NCBI GenBank assembly: GCA_004835665.1
Contig: RBKR01000031.1
Span: 62,001-126,000, forward strand
Direction of reading: 5' to 3'
Origin: Phoma sp. XZ068
Taxonomy: Eukaryota > Ascomycota > Dothideomycetes > Pleosporales > Didymellaceae
Length of the DNA stretch: 64,000 nt
Shown: positions 50,094-61,779 of the stretch, piece by piece
How the letters are laid out: each line of letters opens with the position of its first letter
How positions within the stretch are numbered: position 1 is the stretch's first letter
Notes under the pieces: generated by a model
Database searches by the model: none
Told to the model about the DNA's origin: nothing
Seen by the model: the letters and a program-made list of their open reading frames with translations, nothing else
Translations under genes and position numbers: made by a program

Positions 50094-51839
50094 TTATATA
50101 TTAAAAAGTATTAATGCTAATATATTAGCTAAACTTAATAATTCTTCAGGTATAAAAATAAACAGCGCTATTACAAGTGTTATCATAGAAATAGATAAAC
50201 TTAATGAACTTGATAAAACAATATTGTTAATTTTTATAGCAATTTTTGTATTAATTGTATTTTTTTCTGTAATTAGCCCTTCTGCATTTAAATTTGTTAA
50301 TTCATTGTTTAATATGTAGTCTGGTTTATCAAAAAAGATTTGTTTTATTATAGCTAAATAATAAACCGCACTTATCACACTTGTTAGAATAGCAACTAAT
50401 GACATAAAGATATAACCGTTATCAATAGCTGCACTTAAAATCATCTGTTTACCAAAGAATCCTATTAATGGTGGTATTCCGGCAAAAGAAAATAAAGTAA
50501 TCGCTAAGCTTAACGATAGTGTAGGATTAATGTAATACAACCCTTTTAACTGGTCAATTAGTTGAATAGGTGAATTATTCACGTCATGTAGATTGTTGTT
50601 ATTTTCATTACTTTTTTCTTTTTCACTAGTAGTTGTAGATTCACCAGTAGTTGTAGATTCAGTATTATAAACATAACAGTATAAAGAATAACCTATAGTA
50701 ATAAGTAAGATAAACGCATTTAAATTTGATATAGAATACTGAATTAAATAAAACATAAAGGCTTGTGTTGATTCTACTGTGTGTATACTTAGACCTAATA
50801 ATATGAATCCAACATGTGAAATAGTACTAAATGCAAAAAGTCTTTTAATTCTAGACTGTGTTAATCCTACAACAGTTCCTATAACTAAAGATAAAAGAGA
50901 ACTAAATAATAGGGTTGTTGTTCAAGAAAAGTCGACATCAAACATTGATTTACTTGTATAATGAACTAATTCTAATAAGAAAATAAAGATAGAAATTTTT
51001 GCTATTATCGCTACAAAAGTTGTAACAATTGTAGGAATCGCATCATAAACGTCTGGGCTTCAAAAATGGAATGGTGCAGCAGATACTTTAAATAAAAATC
51101 CTACAGCCATGAAAAGTAAACTTATATGGATATAGTAAGATTTATATCAGTAGAGTAGGCTTGTAAGGTTATCTTTACTTGCGTTTGATATACTAGTAAT
51201 TATATACAAACTATCTAAGTTTGTAGTACCTGAATTAGCATAAAGTAAAGCTGTTCCTAGTAATATGAAACAAGAGGATAATCCCCCTAATAAGAAATAC
51301 ATAAGTCCACCTGAAGTAGCTGGCTCTGAATCTCTGTAAATAGTAGATAGTAAATACAACCCATAACTTTGTAGTTCAATAGATAAAAATATAGATACTA
51401 AATCACTAGTAGATATTAAGAAAACACTTCCTGTAACAACAAATAAAATGATTAAAGAATATTCAATGATTTTAAATTGTTCTCCCATTTTATTAACGAT
51501 AAGAGTTCTGTAGTATATTAATTTTGTAAATAAAAGTTTGTCTGGTGAGCTGTATTCTTTTAATCAAACTTTTCTAGGGTAAAATGAAGTTAATAGCAGT
51601 ATAACACTACTAATTAAAAAAATAAATATATGGAAAACGTTGGTAGTAGCTGTTGTATTAAACAGACCTCCGAAAATACCTATCCCTTTGTTTAAAAATA
51701 GAAAAAATAAATTATCATACGCAATAAAAGCAGAGATAAGTAAGATAGTAATCGTGGCTCTTGAATATAAAATAGATTTGTCTCGTCTTAGTGTGATTGA
51801 ATTAGATAAAAGTAAAAAGATTAATGAAGTTATTACCAT
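50094..51839 (-). CDS. nad2: NADH dehydrogenase subunit 2 (second pass of copy A)
   Basis: Same 581-residue gene as 96-1841, seen again after the sequence passes its own start. Here it is followed by a complete nad3, which confirms the nad2-nad3 junction. Confidence 0.96.
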
Positions 51840-51840
51840 A

Positions 51841-51907
51841 TAAGAAGAGAGAGATTCGAACTCTCTCTAGTACTAAATAAATTTAGCACTAGTTATCCTT
51901 TATTCTT
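51841..51907 (-). other. tRNA-like element (second pass)
   Basis: Same as 1843-1909. Confidence 0.6.
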
Positions 51908-51942
51908 AGAAAAAGGCTAGAAAAAAATATAACTAGTTAACA

Positions 51943-54074
51943 TTATGATCCTCAATAATATATAGATACAAATAGGAATAATCATACAACATCAACAAAA
52001 TGTCAGTAAAGTATTCCAGCTTCTAATCCTAAATGATGATTATTTGTTAAATGATATGCTAATACACGTCATAGCCCTACAGCTAAGAAAGCTGTACCTA
52101 TCATTACATGTAATCCGTGGACAATTTTGTTATCATAAGAGCTCTTTATCTCTTATATCCCTTTCTTATCGAAATGGTTCAGACTATGTCTTCATTTATA
52201 AAACATAAACCATATAGTTATGCTATTATAAACGCAGGGTGTTCATGGTAGAATTATTGTAAATAAAGTACTCATCTACTAGTCGTTGAGGCTTCATGTA
52301 TGCCTCGAAATAATATTATATTATTTCGAACATTTATTTCATACATGCTTCGCCGCACATTGTCCATATTATTTTACATATAATAATGGAGTTTCATGCA
52401 ATTTACCCCGTTTTCTACAAAAATTGTATATATTATTATAGTTTATGTTTCTATTCCTATTTTTTTTTAATTTTTAATATTTCTTTTAATAAGTCACTGT
52501 TTTCAACATATTTGGTGTTTTTTCAGGGATCCTTGCTATTTTTTTGAAATGGTAAAAGTAAAATCGATTTTACTTTTTAGAGGGTATGTATCAAAAAAAA
52601 AGGTATTATTTATTAACTATTTCGTCAAATTTATCTACAACATAAGATTGAGTTGATCTAGTTTTCAGTTTCCACCAAACCACCATTGAAATAAGTTACT
52701 ATATTTTCGAGTAAAGCGATATCACGTTTGTTGTGATATAGAAAATAAACATTTACTTTATATGCAATACCTAGGCCTTGCTTTATTTTTGAAGTTTTTA
52801 CAAAAAAAACCAACTTTCAGCATAAACAAACCCAACTATTCAAAAAGTATTAAAAAAAAATTGCTAGTTAAATATATCTCTTACTGGGTTATATACCAGG
52901 AAATAGACTTAGTAAAGTTTTTGACCATCCTTTACCCCTAGAAGCTTTGTATGACAATATTTTGTATAAACCTTTTTCATTTTTACGCTGATTATCGTAA
53001 ATCATATCTATTACTAAAAAGAATAAACGAAAATCTTTTTTTTTAATAAATGATATTTATTAACATGAGGTAAAATTAGTGGTTTAATGCACTAACAGAT
53101 TGTACTGAATATCTCGCTGGATGATTCCCTTTTTTTTTACTCTTTTAATGATGGTACCTACTATAAATAAATTTTTAATTTGTTCCACTAAATTATAATC
53201 TTTTTCCTGTAGTTCTATGGGAAAAATGGGTGCAATACGTAAAGATTTAAATCTAGTTTCAGCGTTTACAACGCTTATGGGAAAGCTATATTCTGCATCG
53301 CAAAACCTGTTATTCAGTTAGGCTTTATTGTTAGATTTATCTGAATAAAATATCTCTAACAAAAAGGGGGTGGGAAGGGGAGTGAGGACGCCACAGGTGG
53401 CTGAACCTTATATATATACAATTTTTAGCAGGGGCTAGAATTAACCCTGTTCCAAAGTAAAAACATGATCCAAAAGCTCCATCTGAAATAGTGAATGATG
53501 ATACTGCATATTCTACACCTTGTAATGCCGTAAAGATAGTTGCTAATATAATTGTATATAATAAACCATATAAAGCTTTACCTCTTTTTCCGTTAATTAA
53601 AAAATGGTGTGCATATGTAACAGTAAATCCTGAAGCAAGTAAAAGAACTGTATTAATTAATGGTAATTCAAAAGGATCTATAGATTCTATTCCCATAGGA
53701 GGTCACATAGCCCCTAATTCTACTGTAGGAGAAAGAGCACTATGGAAAAATGCTCAAAATATAGCTAAGAAAAATAAAGCTTCAGATACTATAAATAAAG
53801 CAACACCAAGGTTTAATCCTCTTTGTACTGCAAGAGTATGGTGACCTATATATGTACCCTCTGCTATTACATCTCTTCATCAGAATGCCATAGCAAGAAT
53901 TAATGATATTAGGCTCATCATTAAGTTGTACTCTGCAAAAGCAAATCCATGGAAAGATAAAGCTGCAGATGTAGTAAGACTTAATAAGCTAATAGATGTA
54001 TATAAAGGTCATGGAGAAGGAGATACTAAATGAAAAGGATGTGCTTGAAAATTACTTCTATTTAAATTTAACAT
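51943..54074 (-). CDS. cox3: cytochrome c oxidase subunit 3 (second pass)
   Basis: Same as 1945-4075. Exons 53444-54074 and 51943-52121. Intron 52122-53443 is one base longer than in the first pass because a poly-A run near 52851 has nine rather than eight A. Confidence 0.95.
52122..53443 (-). other. group I intron in cox3 (second pass)
   Basis: Same as 2124-3444, with the decayed LAGLIDADG frame at about 52878-53329. Confidence 0.85.
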
Positions 54075-54969
54075 ATAATATTAATATAATTTCACAATAC
54101 ACTTTTTTTTGAAAAACACAACTAAACACGGACTGATAAAGAAAATAGGTTTTCTTTAGTCTATTATGATTTTCTATAAAACTAAAGAGTATTTATTCTT
54201 TAGTCTACTATGATTTTCTATAAACCTAAAGAGTAGTTATTCTTTAGCTAATACTATTATTAGTGCTCTGCACCGAGGGGGGGGCTATATTTTATTAAAA
54301 TACATTCAATACGTATAAGAATCCTACCATTGTTTATAAAAAAGCGCCTATGTAAAGTGGCAAGTTAGTTACAGTACTATAAAAACCTAAATGTAAGTTC
54401 AAAGAACTAGTAAAACCTGAAGTACAAGATACTTTAAAAGATACTTACTATAAAGGATACTTAGTATAAAGGTAAGAAAAGATAAAATTATATCTAATTT
54501 GTTATAAAGGTAAGAAAAGATAGATAAAATTATATTTAATTTGCTATAAAAGTAAAAAAAACATAGATCAAAGGATATTTAATTTATTAATAAGTTATAA
54601 AAATATATTAGTTATAAAAAACATAGTAGTAAGTTAAAGAATATAGTAGTAATGCAGTGAATATAGTTAATTACTCATTAAAGTTTAGCAATCTCAAGCT
54701 ATATAGAATTTAGTAGTAATGTAATAAGTATAATCGCATATTAGATATAAAAACAAAACTTTTACTAAAATTATAGAATTAAGTAGTAATGTAATGAATG
54801 TAATTCATTACTCGTTATAGAAGTTTAACAATTGTTAAGCTATATAGAATTTAGTAGTAATGTAATCGGTAGAATCTATGAAAAACAATTCTCGATGAAA
54901 AGTTGTGTAGAAGTAATATCCTTATAATTTATAATTTATTACAATTATAAAGATAACTAGTATAAAAGA

Positions 54970-55040
54970 TTCTTATTAGTTTAATGGTAGAACAAGATAC
55001 TTCTAATATCTGAATCTAAGTTCGAGTCTTAGATAAGAAT
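54970..55040 (+). tRNA. trnR: tRNA-Arg(UCU) (second pass)
   Basis: Same as 4971-5041. Confidence 0.92.
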
Positions 55041-55428
55041 CAATAACTATAGAGAAATAACTGTTAATTATTTTTATAATGTAAAGTAGAGAGAAATAAC
55101 TGTTAACTATTTATAAAAAAAAAATATAGAGAAGTAACTGTTAACTATTTTTATAGTGTAAAGTATAAAGAAATAACTGTTTATTTTAGAGTTAATGATT
55201 CCTATCTTGAAAAAAAAATTATTAGTTTATAACTAGAAAACAAAATCTCTCTTATAGTAATCTAAGAGTAAGAGATAAAACCTAGTTATAACAAATACAA
55301 TGTTATTGCTATTTTTTCAGCAAAAGATAAAAAAAAATAAAAGATAAAAAAGAGATAAAAAAAATAAAAGATAAGCTATTGTAAAGAAAAATATTCTTTA
55401 ATAAAAAAATAGATGACTTTTACACTTT

Positions 55429-57134
55429 TTTTATTTGAGTTTGATGATGGCTCTGAGTGAACGCTATGCAAATGCTTGACACATGCTAATCGAACGTCAA
55501 TATTTAATTTTTTAATTATGTATATTGAAGTGGTGTACAGGTGAGTAATTGGTATTATGGCTACCTAGGAGTAAGGCAAAATAAATCCCTTATAAGAACA
55601 ATTTATTATTCTTTATTAATACTAAATCTAATAAAACCAAAAATAATTCTATTGAAAAGAGTTAGGTTAACAGGTTAATAATAGCAATAATAAGTGTGGT
55701 TTAAAAGAAATAGTATTTCGCTCCTAGTTGACTATTAATAACCATCGGATAAGTAGTAAGTATGGTAATGGCATACTTAGCTTGTGTCCGTAGTCAGGAC
55801 TGAGAGGTCTATTGACCACACTGGGTCTGAAAAAACCCCAGTGCGTGTAGTACAGCAGTGAGGAATTTTGGTCAATGGCCTAACGGCTGAACCAGCAACT
55901 TGCAGGAATGAGAGTTAATATAATAAGTTTATTAACTTGCTTGACTAGGTCTTATAAAATTCTGGATAAAGCTTATTATGAAAACTTTATATCCATAGGT
56001 CTCGACCAAATCTTGTGCCAGCAGTCGCGGTAAGACAAGGGAGACGAGTGTTATTCATCTTTAACAGGTATATAGGGTACCTAGACGGTGTACAAAGGCT
56101 TATATAAGTACCTGCTACACTTGAGTTTGATATGTGAGAGGAATATGTCAGAATTATTGGTGGAAAGATGAAATTTGCTAATACCAATAGGACTGATGAC
56201 GGCGAAGGCAAACCTCTATGTACATGTATTTTATGAGTTAACGTTAGAGTTAACGTGTTATGACTTAAGGGTTATGGCATTAATAAAAATCTAAAATACT
56301 ATAACTGACGTTGAGGGACGAAGGCTCAGAGAGTGAAGAGGATTAGATACCCCCGTAGCCTGGGCAGACAATGATGAGTGCCATAGGTTGGCTTTATGCC
56401 GAACTATAAATGAAAGTGGAAGCACTCCACCTCAAGAGTAATGTGGCAACGCAGGAACTGAAATCATTAGACCGTTTCTGAAACCAGTAGTGAAGTATGT
56501 TATTTAATTCGATGATCCTCGAATAACCTTACCACAATTTGAATGATCTACAAGATAGAATACAACTTTGGAACACGTTTCAAAGAAATGAGCTATTTGT
56601 AGACCACATGCGTTGCATGGCTGTCTTCAGTTAATGTCGTGAGATTTGGTTAGGTCCATTAAATTAACGTAAACCCTTGCTTTATTTACTAGTATAAAGC
56701 AGTTCTCCGCTTATAATTGGATGTGATAATAGGGACTAAGACAAGTCATCATGGCCTTAATATTGTGGGCTATAGACGTGCCACATATGCCTTTACAAAG
56801 GGATGCAATAATGCGAATTGGAGCTAATCCCCTAAAAAAGGATAAAGTATGGATTGTAGTCTGAAATTCGGCTGCATGAAAAAGGAATTACTAGTAATCG
56901 TGAGTAATCACATCACGGTGAATTTTATCTCGGATAGGTACTAACCACTCGTCAGGCGCTGAAAGGAGTATGTGCAATAAGTTTGGTGGCTGCGAATTGA
57001 TAGTCTAAATATACAGGTTTAGATCTTTTGGCAGATACATCTTCGTATGCGTGACTCTAATTGGTGTTAAGTCGAAATACGGTTCGGGTTGGGGAACTAG
57101 CCCGGGAATAATTAATATTAACAATACACCCCAA
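55429..57134 (+). rRNA. rns: small subunit ribosomal RNA (second pass)
   Basis: Same as 5430-7135, with the same 530-loop, 790-loop and 3' domain landmarks. Confidence 0.95.
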
Positions 57135-57140
57135 AAAAAA

Positions 57141-57200
57141 AGTCTGTGCAAGGAGCATTAAGTTTATCTTGTTCTATGGTTCGAATCCATAGACAGGCTC
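57141..57200 (+). other. tRNA-like element at the rns 3' end (second pass)
   Basis: Same as 7142-7201. Confidence 0.6.
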
Positions 57201-57377
57201 ATAGCCAATGTATATTGGTGTCTACTAGTTATTTAGTTTTGAATAAAACCTTTTCTATTGGTTATTTATATGTTTTAAATAAAACGCTGTAAACCAGGTT
57301 TAATTTATTTATTTTTTTTTGATAAGGTTGGCTCAATAAACAAATCTTTTTATAGTAAATCCATTTAGGTAAAAAAA

Positions 57378-57460
57378 GTCCGAGTGCTGGAATTGGTAGA
57401 CAGGACAAATTTAAGCTTTGTTGACGTTATGTCGTGAACGTTCAAGTCGTTCTTCGGATA
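57378..57460 (+). tRNA. trnL: tRNA-Leu(UAA) (second pass)
   Basis: Same as 7379-7461. Confidence 0.9.
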
Positions 57461-57820
57461 CTTGGTAAAAACATTATACTTTTAATCATTTATTTATGTG
57501 AAACTCACCCATTTTTTTTCTTTACACTAATGATTAATATTAACTACTATTTTGCCAAAATAGATAGCTTACCCAATTAAACATATTTATTTACATCTAC
57601 CATTGTTAGTAAAACACCTTTGAATAAGTATCCCTATACTATATCCCCTATATACAGTGTAAAACGTATTGAAAAAAAATTAGTTGAATAAGGTTTTATA
57701 GAGGTAGAGCGATAATGATAAATATAGCTGTGTTATATTTTTTTATATTTGCAATTTTACAATTAATAGTAGTTTTATAATTACTAGTAGTTTTATAATG
57801 AATAGCATTAAGTAAGAAAA

Positions 57821-57905
57821 AGGAGAGTTCCTTTATTGGTAAGAAGGGTTGAGCTGTAAACTCAATAGCAATATGCTTTTAAGAGTTCGAATCTCTTGTC
57901 TCCTA
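57821..57905 (+). tRNA. trnY: tRNA-Tyr(GUA) (second pass)
   Basis: Same as 7822-7906. Confidence 0.9.
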
Positions 57906-58061
57906 ATAGTCAATATCTTTAGTGAATTGCTACATAATGAATTAATATAGTTATTTGCTTAGCGTTAATTGTCAGAGTTAATTCTTAGAGGGCTAATTGT
58001 TATATAGTTAATTGCTTATGAAGGTGTTTAGAGCTGTTATAGAGATGTTATTTATGTAATA

Positions 58062-58132
58062 GCCTTTATAGCTCAATGGTAGAGCGGAATACTGTTAATA
58101 TTCTGATAAATGTTCGATTCATTTTAAAGGCT
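58062..58132 (+). tRNA. trnN: tRNA-Asn(GUU) (second pass)
   Basis: Same as 8063-8133. Confidence 0.93.
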
Positions 58133-58422
58133 TGAAAAGGTTATAGGAGGCCTTTTATAACTAGGGCTTTAAAAAAAAAATATTTTTCCTAATACTTACA
58201 CTTTTTAAAGCTAATAGGTTTTAGTAATTCATTTTCTATCCACTATAAAAAGTAAATAGAAAAGACGGAGGTTACATAAAAAAAATTATTTCAAACAAAC
58301 TATTTATATTTATAGGTTTAAAGCACAGTGTAATTAAAAATACACGGGCTAACCGGTAGTATAATGTTAGGAGATTTTAGCGTGAATAATAGCCTAAAAA
58401 GATAGAGCTGTTCTTTTACTAG

Positions 58423-59067
58423 ATGAATCCTTATAGTTTTTGTAATGAAAAGGGTAATGCACAAATTTATATGTTGTATATAGTTAATGAAATCACATTT
58501 AATGGTTATAATGCAGTTAACTTAGATATATTATACATTATTGCTATCCTATTAGGTATATTAGTAATTATAAGTAAAAATCCTATTGTTTCTGTTTTAT
58601 TTTTAATAGGTCTATTTTTATGTATAGCTGCTTATTTAATACTAACAGGATTGAATTTTATAGGACTAGCATACTTGTTAGTATATATAGGGGCTGTATC
58701 TATATTATTTTTATTTATATTAATGTTGATAAATGTTAGGATATCTGAGCTATTAATAGACAGTATTAATAGTATACCTTTAGCTATACTAATAGGTAGT
58801 TTCTTTAATTACTTCGTTAATAATGTTCTTCCCTATATGGTAATGACTAATAACTTGTTATATCACTTTACGATTAAAAAAAAACTAACGAATGTTACAT
58901 CTGTGTCATGAGATGGTTACTTAGCAGAAACTTCTCATATAACAACTATAGGTAATGTATTATATGGTAATTACTCCATATGATTAATCATTACATCTAT
59001 TATATTGTTACTTGCAATGGTGGGTGCAATTGTTATTACACTAAAACCACAAACAGATGCAAAATAA
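58423..59067 (+). CDS. nad6: NADH dehydrogenase subunit 6 (second pass)
   Basis: Same 214-residue gene as 8424-9068, with the same movable leader and the internal TGA read as Trp. A poly-A run just downstream (near 59117) is one base longer than in the first pass. Confidence 0.94.
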
Positions 59068-59146
59068 CAAATAATAAAACCTATAAGACGTCTTTATCTT
59101 ATTTTTTTTTCTATTAAAAAAAAACAAAAGGAATAAAAATAAAAAA

Positions 59147-59219
59147 AAGAAATTAGCTCAATTGGTAGAGCATCCGTTTTACACGCGGCAGGTTAAGTGT
59201 TCAAATCACTTATTTCTTA
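59147..59219 (+). tRNA. trnV: tRNA-Val(UAC) (second pass)
   Basis: Same as 9147-9219. Confidence 0.92.
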
Positions 59220-59251
59220 ATACTTATCAACAATAAGTATATATAAGCATA

Positions 59252-59323
59252 GAGATCTTAGCTTAATGGTAAAGCGTATGACTTTTAATCATACTCATAA
59301 GGGTTCAAGTCCCTTAGATCTTA
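59252..59323 (+). tRNA. trnK: tRNA-Lys(UUU) (second pass)
   Basis: Same as 9252-9323. Confidence 0.92.
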
Positions 59324-59330
59324 GAAAAAA

Positions 59331-59402
59331 GCGGCCATAGGATAATGGTTATTCCACTCGTCTTCCAAACGATATGTACCGATTCGACTTCGGTTGGCCG
59401 TA
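59331..59402 (+). tRNA. trnG: tRNA-Gly(UCC) (second pass)
   Basis: Same as 9331-9402. Confidence 0.92.
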
Positions 59403-59404
59403 TA

Positions 59405-59476
59405 GGGTTAGTAACTTAATGGTAAAGAGCTTTCTTGTCACGAAAGTAGATATCGGTTCAAGCCCGGTCTAACTCG
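59405..59476 (+). tRNA. trnD: tRNA-Asp(GUC) (second pass)
   Basis: Same as 9405-9476. Confidence 0.92.
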
Positions 59477-59782
59477 TAGTTTTATTTTAATTAACTGTTG
59501 AATTATATGGCTGGTAATAATTGTATCAGTACCTTAAATTGTTCTAATTAACTAATTCTATTGTCATCGCCGCCAGCCAAGCACTAAATTGATATAAGCA
59601 ATAATATAAACGTTTATTTTATAGTTAAGATTTATTTTATAGTTAAGATTTATTTTATAGTTAAGATTTATTTTTATAGTTAACGTTAATTTTATAGTTA
59701 ACGTTTATTTTATGGTTAACGTTTATATTACAGTTAAAAGCACTACAAAAAACAACATAGGTAATAGAATAATAGTAAAAAA

Positions 59783-59862
59783 GGAAAAGTTGCTATAGGT
59801 AAGGCGAGATATTTGCTAAATATTGTGTTTAACACCTGGTGGTTCAAATCCACTCTTTTCCG
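59783..59862 (+). tRNA. trnS: tRNA-Ser(GCU) (second pass)
   Basis: Same as 9783-9862. Confidence 0.9.
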
Positions 59863-60201
59863 AATAGAATAAAAATAATAAATTAACTGTAGAGGGAAAG
59901 GGTGAATATATTAACAACAAATAAATAATTATATATTTATAATGAATAGAGCTTAATTATAATAGATAAATTACTTTAACATTATTCACATAATGTTTTT
60001 TGCATTTAATGTTTATAGTACCTTTATTATAAGATTATTTTTATTATAAGATTATTTTTAGACTATTTTTATTATAAGACTATTTTTATTACTGTTAAAG
60101 ATATAATTAGGGTAATTTGATTGTAAACACTCTTTTAGTGAGCAAAAATCTTGTTCAATAGATATGATGTTATTAGTAATAAGAAAAAAAAGTATAGTAA
60201 A

Positions 60202-60273
60202 AAGAGTATAGTTTAATTGGTAAAATAGGAAGCTTCAAACTTCAAATTTCCAGTTCAAGTCTGGATGCTCTTG
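60202..60273 (+). tRNA. trnW: tRNA-Trp(UCA) (second pass)
   Basis: Same as 10202-10273. Confidence 0.93.
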
Positions 60274-60368
60274 TTATAACACAATGTTCTAAAGTATTTA
60301 TAACATAATGTTTTTTTTCTTTTTATAGTTTTGATGTTTTAACTGTTACATAGTATATATTTACTTAA

Positions 60369-60440
60369 GGTTCCTTAGCTTAATAGGTAAAGCGCATTTT
60401 TGATAAGGATGTGATCGACGTTCAATTCGTTGAGGAATCA
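60369..60440 (+). tRNA. trnI: tRNA-Ile(GAU) (second pass)
   Basis: Same as 10369-10440; the partial copy follows at 60459-60502. Confidence 0.92.
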
Positions 60441-60509
60441 ATAAGGTGTGTTAATTAAAAATCACTTTTGATAGGTATGTGGTCAACGTTTAACTCGTTG
60501 ATCAATAAG

Positions 60510-60578
60510 GTGCGTTAGTTAAATTGGTATAATAACATGCTACGGACATGTTTTTACAAGTTCGAGTCTTGTACGCAC
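60510..60578 (+). tRNA. trnR: tRNA-Arg(ACG) (second pass)
   Basis: Same as 10510-10578. Confidence 0.9.
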
Positions 60579-60974
60579 TTCTTTTACTGTAAGAATGAAA
60601 ACAATAGAAATATTTTTTTTTCTTTTGATTACTACAGGATTGTAACCATTTCTATTGTAAACTATTTTTTTTTATTTTTTTTTTGTATTTTATTTTACCA
60701 GTGTTTTAGTATTAACTTTATTTTTTCGAGGTAATTTCCAATATTGGAGATTACTAGGAAAAAAGCACAAATAGCTATGATGCATTTTTACGACATAGTT
60801 AGCAAAAAAGAATAAAAAACAAAAATTATGCTTTAGATTATTTAAGTATTCAATACATTTTTAGCATTGATTAGATATGTTTCTTTACTAATAAGTTTAT
60901 TTACTAATAAAATCGTTTCAGCATACATTAATTTACTAATTAGTAAATTGTTATTAGACTGCTATAAAATAAAA

Positions 60975-61059
60975 AGAGAATTGACTGAGTGGTTTAAAGT
61001 GATAAGCTTGAAACTTATTTGGTTGAAAGACCACATCCGTTCGAATCGGATATTCTCTG
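60975..61059 (+). tRNA. trnS: tRNA-Ser(UGA) (second pass)
   Basis: Same as 10975-11059. Confidence 0.92.
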
Positions 61060-61608
61060 CTTTTTTAAATATAAAAATTATTTTATTTAAATATCACTAT
61101 ATTATATGTTATATTTGTATAAACTCTATAAGGGTGTTTTATATAAATAAAAAAAATATATAATTATCTTTTATCTTATAGCTATGCAAAATTCATAGCT
61201 CTATTCTGTACTCTCTACAAATATTATAAGGATTTTGTATCTTATAGCTAAAAGATTTTTGTAAACTTTGTATAATGATGAGATAGATCTTTACAAAATC
61301 TGTTTAGCTAATATACGTATAAAAATTATAGCTATATTTACTAATCTATTTCTATAAATATTATATAAAGCTATTGTTTGATGTTTATATAGATTTAATA
61401 AGATAGGAATAAGTACACAATAATACAGAACATAGTATAATAAAAACAATAATACAATACATAGCATAATAAAACACAAAGCGTAATACACTATATAAAC
61501 GTAACACAGTGTATAGCGTAATATATTATATAGTGTAATATATTAACGTAACATAGTATAGGGGGTAATACACTATATAGCGTAATATACTACATAGAAT
61601 ACTATAAA

Positions 61609-61681
61609 CGGGTTAGAGCCGGGTTGGTTAGGCGCCTCATTTGGGTTGAGGAATAGTTATGTTCGAGTCATAATAACCCGA
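61609..61681 (+). tRNA. trnP: tRNA-Pro(UGG) (second pass)
   Basis: Same as 11609-11681. Confidence 0.93.
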
Positions 61682-61779
61682 AATAGGAATCGGAATCATT
61701 GTATATAAAAATAAATAGTAATGTATTTGATATGTAATGTATTATTTCATAATCTTACTAGCTTTATATTATATATTTT

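Larger units (their letters stand above)
49624..51927 (-). repeat. inverted repeat copy A, complete, 2304 bp
   Basis: Reverse complement of 24267-26570. Holds part of the nad3 tail, the nad3 core, nad2 and the tRNA-like element. Recombination between the two copies would invert the intervening 23-kb segment. Confidence 0.95.
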